Origin: Anaerolineae bacterium
Lineage (GTDB): Bacteria; Chloroflexota; Anaerolineae; B4-G1
Reading direction: 5' to 3'
Length of the DNA: 10,834 nt
NCBI GenBank assembly: GCA_030612185.1
Contig: JAUWOI010000100.1
Location: forward strand, 1-10,834
Shown here in pieces: positions 5,655 to 10,834 of the stretch. How positions within the stretch are numbered: position 1 is the stretch's first letter; each line of letters begins with the position of its first letter. The translations under genes and the position numbers were made by a program. Under the pieces are notes generated by a model. The model had not been told where the DNA came from. It did not search any database and saw nothing but the letters and a program-made list of their open reading frames with translations.

Positions 5655-6428
5655 CGGCGGTCCAGACCAGGTTGGTGATCAGCCACAGGTACAGCCCTTC
5701 GATAGAGTTTACAGTGAGCACAGCCGAACTGCTCAGGGCAGGCCCCGTACATCCCATCGGTATAGACGTACAGGAGTTGAGCCAGTTCGCGGGCGGCGGT
5801 TTCCTCGGCTCGTTCCAGTACCATACGCAGGTCCGAAAGGCGTGGAGCCGGACACTCCCAGGTGGCGGGATCGTCACGCAGGATACCGGCCTGTCGCATC
5901 ACCTCGTCGTAGTAGCGGGGCACGATGACGTTCCGCTCCACCGGGGCGAGAGGGCGGCTCAAGCCTGTCCTGCCACCGCGAGTGCCACCGCGAGTACTCG
6001 TGGCGGGGCTCCACTGCGAGAGTACTCTCGTGGCAGGCGTGGCGGTGAGATTGCCGAAGGACCACGGTCAGGAATCCCATCAGTGTGGACATCCCGGCCC
6101 CGAACGGATCGTTCGCCAGAGGATTGAGGTCAAGGGTATTCAGGTGGTTCTCCGCCGTGCGGGAGAACTCCAGGCACACCCCACCCACGTCGTCACACAG
6201 CGCCCGGTATTCCCCCTCGATGTCCACGACGAACACCCGGTGGTGCGTGTGGAACCCCTGCGTAATGCAGCCTTCGAGCGCCCGGGGGCACAGCAGGTCC
6301 TCGATATGTAGCGGCACGTCGGGGTCCGTATCCCCCGGTTCATCCGCCTGCGCGAAGGCCGGCGAGGTGACCGCCAGGGCCAGCGTCAGCACCAGTGCCA
6401 TCGTTGCTACTTGGTTCACTGTGTACAT
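5623..6428 (-). pseudogene. Broken gene for a secreted protein, spread over three frames
   Basis: Reading right to left, ATG 6428 opens a good signal peptide (MYTVNQVATMALVLTLALAV, then TSPAFAQ/ADEP). The same frame continues with PLHIEDLLCPRALEGC, then HHRVFVVDIEGEYRALC, down to MGFLTVVL near 6060. Protein character then moves to a second frame (SRPLAPVERNVIVPRYYDEV, ERAEETAARELAQLLYVYTD) from about 5962 to 5735. It moves again to a third frame (VNSIEGLYLWLITNLVW) that ends at TGA 5623-5625. Coding-like codon use in all three segments indicates one ancestral protein of roughly 260-270 residues with an N-terminal export signal and a C-terminal hydrophobic segment. Family unknown to me. A palindromic block at 5969-6037 lies at the first frame change. 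No Shine-Dalgarno site is visible before ATG 6428. Two sequencing indels would give the same picture. Confidence 0.6.
5969..6037. repeat. Palindromic repeat block inside the broken secreted gene
   Basis: The 12-mer TGCCACCGCGAG is present twice in tandem (5971-5994). It is followed by two self-palindromes, CGAGTACTCG (5991-6000) and CGAGAGTACTCTCG (6017-6030). The outer arms CCTGCCAC (5969-5976) and GTGGCAGG (6030-6037) are also complementary, so the block can fold into one long imperfect hairpin. Its position matches the point where the minus-strand gene changes frame. This suggests either a miniature palindromic insertion or slippage within it. Confidence 0.65.
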
Positions 6429-6430
6429 AG

Positions 6431-6459
6431 TTGACAGGGTGTAAATCGTGTGATATACT
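6431..6459 (+). promoter_or_regulatory. Strong promoter of the antitoxin-toxin gene
   Basis: TTGACA at 6431-6436 is a perfect -35. After exactly 17 bases comes TATACT at 6454-6459, preceded by TG at the extended -10 position. Transcription would start near 6466. The -35 begins two bases beyond the ATG of the divergent broken gene, so the two genes share a very short control region. Phd/YefM antitoxins usually repress their own promoter. GTGTA-like words at 6421, 6439 and 6448 are possible operator parts, unproven. Confidence 0.7.
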
Positions 6460-6492
6460 GGGCCCAGCACACAGACGTGGAGGGGCAAGCCC

Positions 6493-7209
6493 ATGATTGA
6501 ACACGTAGGCGCAAGAGAAGCACGCACCAAGTTCGCGGACCTGCTGGGCAACGTCCACTACGGCGGGCAGGTAGTCATCGTCGAACGTTCCGGCAAGCCA
6601 ATGGTGGCCGTCATCCCCGTCGAGATGTACCAGCAGGTTATCGCCGAGCGGGAGGCCCGCTTTCAGGTGCTGGACCGCATTCGCTCCCGGGTGCCCGATG
6701 CCCCTGCAGAAGAGGTAGCACAAGACGTCGTTGAAGCCATCGAGGCTGTGAGGGCTATGCTCAAGGTCGTCCTTGACACCAACGTCTTCGTCAGTAGCCT
6801 CCTGGTCAAGGCTGGACTGCCGGCCCAGATACTGGATGCATGGCGCGATCGCCGGTACCTGTTGATCGTCTTCCCTGCCATCATCGCCGAGATCCGTGCC
6901 ACGTTGGACTACCCCCGCATTCGGCGCAAGTACGCCATCACCGACGAGGACGTCGAGCAGTTGGTGACCCTACTGGAACGAGATGCGCTTCTCGTACTCG
7001 GCGATGCCGACACCGCCGGCGCCATCCCCGAAGACCCCGCCGATGAGATGGTGCTGGCCTGCGCGGTGGACGCCCAGGCCGACGTGATCGTCAGCGGCGA
7101 CCGCCACCTGCTGGATCTGGGCTCGTACCGGTCCATCCCCATCCTCACCGTCCGCCAATTCCTGAAGCGATTGGAGACGGACTCGTCTGAGTCAACTGCC
7201 GCCAACTAG
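6493..7209 (+). CDS. Single-chain toxin-antitoxin: Phd/YefM antitoxin fused to PIN-domain ribonuclease toxin
   Basis: Residues 1-88 are a Phd/YefM-type antitoxin (GAREARTKFADLL, then VVIVERSGKPMVAVIPVEMY), a DNA-binding fold that also neutralises its toxin. Residues 89-238 are a PIN-domain toxin of the putative-toxin PIN family (COG1569-like), expected to cleave RNA with metal ions. The acidic set is visible: D95 in VVLDTN, E133 in PAIIAEI, D184 in DPADE and D203 in VSGDRH. Normally these are two genes with a short overlap or gap. Here no stop separates them, and the toxin's natural ATG (6757-6759) is internal residue 89. A +1-frame TGA at 6749-6751, just before that ATG, shows how near the sequence is to the two-gene form. 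The start ATG is backed by GGAGGGG (6479-6485), 7 bases upstream. The 3' end overlaps the convergent FHA remnant by 18 bases. A sequencing indel is the chief alternative to real fusion. Confidence 0.85.
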   Translation: MIEHVGAREARTKFADLLGNVHYGGQVVIVERSGKPMVAVIPVEMYQQVIAEREARFQVLDRIRSRVPDAPAEEVAQDVVEAIEAVRAMLKVVLDTNVFVSSLLVKAGLPAQILDAWRDRRYLLIVFPAIIAEIRATLDYPRIRRKYAITDEDVEQLVTLLERDALLVLGDADTAGAIPEDPADEMVLACAVDAQADVIVSGDRHLLDLGSYRSIPILTVRQFLKRLETDSSESTAAN

Positions 7210-7509
7210 AAGTTGGTGGTAGTTGGCAACCCGAACACCGTCCTGCAGGACGTTGTGGCCGGTCCTCGCGCCGTTGACACAAGTACCGTTGCTGGAGTTC
7301 TCGTCTTTGACCACCCATCTCCCCCGACGGCCATCGTAGTACAGCCAGGCGTGATGACGTGATACGGTGTCCCACCCTGGTATAGCGGTTGTGACGACCA
7401 GGTCGTTGTCGTCCGCCCGTCCCACGCGCAGCGGCGACGCTGTCAAATCAAAGCACAGTACGTCTCCGCCGGTCGAAAGGCTCCTGGGCCAACGCCGGGA
7501 CGGCAGAAG
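7192..7509 (-). pseudogene. FHA-domain remnant, truncated at both ends
   Basis: The minus-strand frame open from 7509 to the TGA at 7192-7194 encodes GGDVLCFDLTASPLRVGRAD, then TVSRHHAWLYYDG, VVKDENSSNGTCVNG and LQDGVRVAN. LRVGR, SRHHA and SSNGT-x-VNG are hallmark motifs of forkhead-associated domains, which bind phosphothreonine peptides in signalling proteins. The frame has a stop at 7510-7512, and its only candidate start is TTG 7446, which falls after similarity has begun, so the true N-terminus is lost. The C-terminus breaks off where the last FHA strands should follow. I read it as a decayed piece of a larger gene. A short stand-alone FHA protein made from TTG 7446 (84 residues) is possible but would lack its first strand. 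Confidence 0.65.
7199..7219. terminator. Hairpin over the antitoxin-toxin stop codon, possible terminator
   Basis: CCGCCAACT (7199-7207) and AGTTGGTGG (7211-7219) form a 9-bp stem with one wobble pair around an AGA loop. The TAG stop (7207-7209) lies at the loop. Convergent frames meet here, which suits a two-way transcription barrier. No T run follows on either strand, so intrinsic termination is doubtful. Confidence 0.3.
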
Positions 7510-7517
7510 TCACACCT

Positions 7518-7762
7518 ATCTACTCCCGCGGCGAAGTCATAGTTGCCCAGGGCTGCCCACGTCATTTGCTCCACGGTCGGATTGTAGTGCATATTCTTCA
7601 ACTCGTCGGGCATATCAAAGTTGGGATCGGAGAAGTAAGAATGAGCACATCTCCTGCTTTCGGATCGCCAGCGATCCTGACGTGCAGCGCGACGTCATCG
7701 GCTGGAACCCTCAGCTCCTGGGCAAGAGCAGTTGTGGGCGTTGGTGATGCGACTGGCCGCTC
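7518..7762 (-). pseudogene. Alpha/beta-hydrolase remnant (proline iminopeptidase-like), internally deleted
   Basis: Directly after the permease stop, the same minus-strand frame reads AQELRVPADDVALHVRIAGD then PKAGDVLIL (7723-7637). This resembles the first strands of proline iminopeptidase-type alpha/beta-hydrolases, just where the HGGPG oxyanion turn should follow. The expected turn is absent. Instead another frame (7631-7518) gives SDPNFDMPDELKNMHYNPTV, then EQMTWAALGNYDFAAGVD, which looks like the late cap and pre-catalytic-acid part of the same family. The nucleophile elbow (G-x-S-x-G) and most of the core are gone. No start codon is visible. This is therefore a deletion remnant, probably the former fifth gene of the operon to its right. 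Family call from motif memory. Confidence 0.55.
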
Positions 7763-8512
7763 TCAATCCAGAATCAACCGCGCTCGTTTGAAGCGGGCCA
7801 TCGCTGCCACAAGCAAACCCAGATCCAACACGACCAGAACGGCCATGACGATGAGAATGATCTGCGTAGGATTGGCAGCCGCCACCAGTTCTTTGAGATG
7901 TGCCCTCCCATCCGGCACCACGTTAAGAAGCAAGAGCGGTATCATCTGCAGAAGCACGAGAGGGAACAGGGTAGCAGACATCAGGTTCTGTTGAGCCTCC
8001 TGTACTGTGGAGGCTCGCAGTGAAATCAGGACGCCAAGGCCCGCTACGAGACTTGCCATGAGCAGGCTCAAAGCTACGTTGGCCAGGGCCACGATCGGGG
8101 TGTAGAGCAATACCTGGCCATCCCAGTGGGTAACGTTTACCATCACCAGGCTCACGAGGAGAAGCATCAGCGCCATCCCCCACGCATAACCTACTGCCAC
8201 GGCGACCTTGCCGAACAGGATGGCCTGGTCCGGCAGACGGCTGGCCAGCAACGTCCCCAGCGTGTGCCGCTCCCGCTCGCCGGCAAAGGATTCGGGAATC
8301 ATCATTCCCACCGACATCATAGGGATGAATACAGAGGCCACGAGCGACCAGGGCCCCTCCACCAAGGCGCGTCCGATTTGTAAGGGAAGATAGATGCCCA
8401 GCATAACCATTGGGATTAGCAAGCCCAACACGGCCCTGGTTCGACTGCCCTGGTAACGGAGCAGCCCTTTCCTTTCCTTCCACACCACGGTCAAGATATC
8501 GCTAAACATCAT
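7763..8512 (-). CDS. ABC-2 type transporter permease
   Basis: Membrane subunit of an ABC exporter, working with the ATPase encoded just upstream. The 249 residues contain six likely membrane segments, about 27-45, 55-73, 101-127, 137-162, 178-199 and 217-238. The cytoplasmic stretch after segment 2, SFAGERERHTLGTLLASRLP followed by DQAILFGK, is the conserved E-x-E-x-x-T-L-x-x-L-L motif of ABC-2 permeases (NosY/CcmB-like), thought to contact the ATPase. The start ATG at 8512 overlaps the ATPase stop as ATGA, and GAGGAAGAG lies just before it, so translation is coupled. One membrane set implies that a dimer forms the channel. The substrate cannot be read from the sequence; lipid, peptide or drug export are all known for this family. 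Confidence 0.9.
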   Translation of the reverse strand: MMFSDILTVVWKERKGLLRYQGSRTRAVLGLLIPMVMLGIYLPLQIGRALVEGPWSLVASVFIPMMSVGMMIPESFAGERERHTLGTLLASRLPDQAILFGKVAVAVGYAWGMALMLLLVSLVMVNVTHWDGQVLLYTPIVALANVALSLLMASLVAGLGVLISLRASTVQEAQQNLMSATLFPLVLLQMIPLLLLNVVPDGRAHLKELVAAANPTQIILIVMAVLVVLDLGLLVAAMARFKRARLILD

Positions 8513-9441
8513 CTCTCTTCCTCCATCAAGGTCAAGAATACTTCTTCCAGGCTGGCCCTGCCTCGACGAACCTCTTCCACCTGCACACCTGCGCTCACCA
8601 GCAGGCTGACCAATGGCGCAACGTCCGTACCTTCGCGCAGGTCAATCGCCAGGTGCTCGTTTTGCATCTCAGCGGCAGTTACCTCTGACCGCGCTCGCAA
8701 CAGATCCAGTACATTGTCATCAAAGCCACGCCCAAATATCTCCAGGCGGGGACCGCCGGCTCGGGCGCGTAATTCATCGGGATGGCCAATCGCCACCAGT
8801 TTGCCCTCACGAATCACAGCCACGTGTCCGCACAACCTCTCTGCCTCCGTCATGTTGTGGGTGGTCAAAAAGACCGTCACCCCCTCGCGAGCGGCCAGGG
8901 TCTCCAAATCGTCGCGAACCGCCGTTGCAGCCACCACGTCGAGCCCGGCCGTCGGCTCGTCCAGGAAGATCAGGGGCGGACGGTGAAGCATGGCCCGGGC
9001 CAGGGCCAGTTTCTGCTTCATCCCTTTGCTCCACGTCCCGACGCGCTCCTTTCGTCGCTCCCACACGCCCATGTGGGTGAGCAGTTCTTTGATACGAGCC
9101 TGCCGTTCGGTCGCCGGCATACGCCAGATCCGACCGTAGAACTCCAGGTTGTCCTCGGCGCTCAATTGCTCATACAGGCCGGGGTGTTCGAGCAGTGCTC
9201 CGGCGCGGGTGCGGACTTTGTCGCCCTGGGTTTGGGTATCAAAGCCCAGCACCTCGGCTCGCCCGCTGGTCGGCTCCAGCAGGCCCAGCAGCAGATTGAT
9301 GGTGGTGGTCTTGCCGGCGCCGTTGGGACCCAGGAAGCCGAAGATGATTCCGGCCGGAATCTCCAGAGAGAGGTCGTCCACGGCTCGCATCGTCCCAAAG
9401 TCGCGGGTGAGGTTCTCAATACGAATAGAGATCTCAGTCAT
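8509..9441 (-). CDS. ABC transporter ATP-binding protein (BcrA/CcmA-like)
   Basis: Hydrolyses ATP to drive the ABC-2 permease encoded next. The 310-residue chain has Walker [10 protein letters not shown] (38-46), signature [15 protein letters not shown] (137-151), Walker [13 protein letters not shown] (157-168) with catalytic E162, and switch histidine H195 in [12 protein letters not shown]. The usual Q-loop glutamine is replaced in [13 protein letters not shown], a form I recall from the bacitracin-resistance/lantibiotic-immunity branch, where E-E-P-G-F-Y is common. Residues about 225-310 form a C-terminal accessory domain of the DUF4162 sort. The start ATG has a perfect AGGAGG (9454-9449) 7 bases upstream and overlaps the methyltransferase stop as ATGA. 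The strong site plus coupling suggests high expression relative to its neighbours. Confidence 0.93.
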   Translation of the reverse strand: MTEISIRIENLTRDFGTMRAVDDLSLEIPAGIIFGFLGPNGAGKTTTINLLLGLLEPTSGRAEVLGFDTQTQGDKVRTRAGALLEHPGLYEQLSAEDNLEFYGRIWRMPATERQARIKELLTHMGVWERRKERVGTWSKGMKQKLALARAMLHRPPLIFLDEPTAGLDVVAATAVRDDLETLAAREGVTVFLTTHNMTEAERLCGHVAVIREGKLVAIGHPDELRARAGGPRLEIFGRGFDDNVLDLLRARSEVTAAEMQNEHLAIDLREGTDVAPLVSLLVSAGVQVEEVRRGRASLEEVFLTLMEEER

Positions 9442-10247
9442 ACTAGATCCTCCTTTCGTGTTTTGTGATACGGCTTTATCGCTCGCGTGGCGATGAAGGT
9501 CGGCATGTAGTTCGTGAGCAGGTCGTTTTCGCCTTCAGGGTAAGCGTCCTCGAAGAAACCGGTGAGCAGAAAACCGGCGTCGAGTTGCCCACCGATCTGC
9601 TCCTCCAGCGTATGGCTGAACTCGAGAGGCGTTCCTGTTTCGATATACCGCTGCCTTTCCTCTGTGGGCAGGCTGGCCAAATCAGAGTAAGGGAGCGCGT
9701 ACTTGACCTGGAGGATGCCGGTGCGGTCAGCAAGATCGTAATCGAAGAGATAAGTGACCGGGTTCGAGAAACCGGCCAACAGAACACCCCCACGACGTAA
9801 TACCCGGAACGTTTCCTTCCACACAGGGCGGACGTCAGGGACGAACACGTTGGAAACCGGGTGGACGATGAGATCGAAGCGTTGGTCGGAGAACATAGAA
9901 AGGTCGGCCATGTCACCTTCGACTGTGGCGATGGGGAGCGCGTGCCGCTCGGCGACGAACCGATCCTGCTCCAACTGCCTGGGTGAGTTATCGAGGACAG
10001 TTACCCTTGCTCCGGCCGCAGCCAGAACTGGGCCTTGTTGCCCTCCGCCCGAAGCCAGGCAGAGGACATCAATGCCTTCTAGATCAGGGAACCAGACCCT
10101 CGGGACCGGCTTCGCGGGCGTCAAGAGGATTTCCCATTGTCCCTGTCTTGCAGCGGCGATCACCGCTTCGCTGACCGGAATGGTCCACCTGTTTCCACGT
10201 TTTACTTCTCCGTCCCACGCGATACGATTGTACTCTCGAATGTCCAT
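9438..10247 (-). CDS. Class I SAM-dependent methyltransferase (Methyltransf_11-like)
   Basis: A 269-residue cytoplasmic enzyme that would methylate a small molecule. The glycine-rich SAM loop is [12 protein letters not shown] (61-72). The acidic residue contacting the SAM ribose is D86 in VTVLDNS. Motif III is GDMADL (111-116), and [12 protein letters not shown] (125-136) follows. The N-terminal [15 protein letters not shown] is typical of a subgroup whose substrates I do not know. ATG 10247 is preferred because GGAG (10258-10255) lies 7 bases upstream and family similarity begins there; the frame open up to 10373 overlaps the hydrolase gene and reads as low-complexity R/A. It starts 2 bases after the hydrolase stop and ends in an ATGA overlap with the ATPase, so it belongs to the operon. 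Confidence 0.9.
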   Translation of the reverse strand: MDIREYNRIAWDGEVKRGNRWTIPVSEAVIAAARQGQWEILLTPAKPVPRVWFPDLEGIDVLCLASGGGQQGPVLAAAGARVTVLDNSPRQLEQDRFVAERHALPIATVEGDMADLSMFSDQRFDLIVHPVSNVFVPDVRPVWKETFRVLRRGGVLLAGFSNPVTYLFDYDLADRTGILQVKYALPYSDLASLPTEERQRYIETGTPLEFSHTLEEQIGGQLDAGFLLTGFFEDAYPEGENDLLTNYMPTFIATRAIKPYHKTRKEDLV

Positions 10248-10249
10248 AT

Positions 10250-10834
10250 CTATTCTCCAGCCCTCTTTCTTAACTCTACCCAGTGCGCGAGCGGCCCGGT
10301 GTAAATCTCTCTCTGGGAGAACGCGATCAGCGACCCGTTGAGCACGTTGTCCCGGCGCTTCAACTCGAGCCACAGTTTGCAGGGCCGCCCTCGGTTCACG
10401 TCTGCGGTCTCAAGTTCGCCCCGCATCCACCCTCGCAGGAAAGGCCCGCCACCTGCGTTCATGAACTGGGGAAGATTATCTTGGTAGCTCACGCTCTGAA
10501 GCAGTGTGCGAGGCTGTTCACCCAGCGTGGCATAGATGCTGCCGGATTCCCCTATCTCCAGAACAAGAGCAACCTCTCCCTCGTAGGTGTGAACCAGCCC
10601 TTCCCACGAGCCAACAATCTCCGGGACCGGCGCGAACGGCGGCTCATCGGCTGTCCCGTTGACCGGAGGAAGAAATTCTTCCGGTTGGCCGGACAAGAGC
10701 GTGCATACGATCTCGATCAGTATCGCGTCCGGCCACGGGCTTTGTGTGTTCGAGAGCACAGCCACAGCGAGGTTCTCTTCCGGCACCAGGGCGAGGACGG
10801 TGCTCACGCCAACGGTGCCGCCGCTGTGTTGTAT
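10250..10834 (-). CDS. Beta-lactamase-family serine hydrolase, C-terminal part (runs off right edge)
   Basis: The visible 194 residues begin [20 protein letters not shown] and continue with [15 protein letters not shown] is the third catalytic box of class C beta-lactamase/DD-peptidase/esterase B relatives, followed by the usual [12 protein letters not shown] strand. The S-x-x-K and Y-x-N boxes must lie beyond the right edge. Residues about 65-194 look like a lipocalin-like beta-barrel tail often attached to such hydrolases ([24 protein letters not shown]). The family covers penicillin-recognising enzymes, esterases and D-aminopeptidases, so the true substrate is open. It is the most upstream visible gene of the operon, and its promoter is outside the window. 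Confidence 0.88.
   Translation of the reverse strand: MQHSGGTVGVSTVLALVPEENLAVAVLSNTQSPWPDAILIEIVCTLLSGQPEEFLPPVNGTADEPPFAPVPEIVGSWEGLVHTYEGEVALVLEIGESGSIYATLGEQPRTLLQSVSYQDNLPQFMNAGGGPFLRGWMRGELETADVNRGRPCKLWLELKRRDNVLNGSLIAFSQREIYTGPLAHWVELRKRAGE

Noticed and set aside
8126..9496. Plus-strand open frames opposite the ABC transporter genes
   Set aside because: They are shadows of two well-supported minus-strand genes with full motif sets.
10248..10373. Longer methyltransferase start up to 10373
   Set aside because: It overlaps the hydrolase gene and reads as R/A-rich shadow sequence; ATG 10247 has a good ribosome site right after the hydrolase stop.

Overview
The window most resembles a chromosomal segment of an uncultivated, fairly GC-rich bacterium, probably Chloroflexota of the Anaerolineae kind. 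This is inferred from three things. A secreted mosaic protein ends in the tail YLPLVLRN, which I recall as frequent in that phylum. Two oppositely oriented copies of a short CCTTCGAC...GCTCAGG dispersed repeat are present. Genes have purine-rich Shine-Dalgarno sites and sigma70-like promoters. No rRNA, tRNA, transposase or CRISPR array is visible.

Layout, left to right. (1) 2-121: C-terminal scrap of an unidentified plus-strand gene. (2) 122-658: about 540 bases without a gene, rich in inverted repeats, ending in a promoter and a leader hairpin. (3) 659-2851: a secreted, multidomain surface-type protein. (4) 2852-3447: a cluster of four evenly spaced palindromes, a frameshifted remnant of an endonuclease/exonuclease/phosphatase-family gene, a dispersed repeat and a promoter. 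(5) 3448-5654: a compact Type II restriction-modification pair, a PD-(D/E)XK-like endonuclease followed by a gamma-type N6-adenine methyltransferase, visibly more AT-rich than its surroundings. (6) 5623-6428, minus: a decayed gene for a secreted protein, in three frames, with a palindromic repeat block at one frame change. (7) 6493-7209, plus: a Phd/YefM antitoxin and a PIN-domain toxin joined in one reading frame behind a near-consensus promoter. (8) 7192-7762, minus: remnants of an FHA-domain gene and of an alpha/beta-hydrolase gene. (9) 7763-10834, minus: a tightly packed operon read right to left, beta-lactamase-family serine hydrolase (runs off the window), SAM-dependent methyltransferase, ABC ATPase, ABC-2 permease. 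Gaps are 2 bases, then two ATGA stop/start overlaps.

The centre (3.4-7.2 kb) is a small defence/stabilisation patch (restriction-modification plus toxin-antitoxin) set between decaying genes. This fits repeated insertion and loss at an accessory locus. The right part is a co-translated efflux or membrane-remodelling operon whose downstream end has eroded into pseudogenes. I see no wholly new system. The most distinctive items are the single-chain Phd-PIN protein, the evenly spaced palindrome quartet and the palindrome block inside the broken secreted gene.
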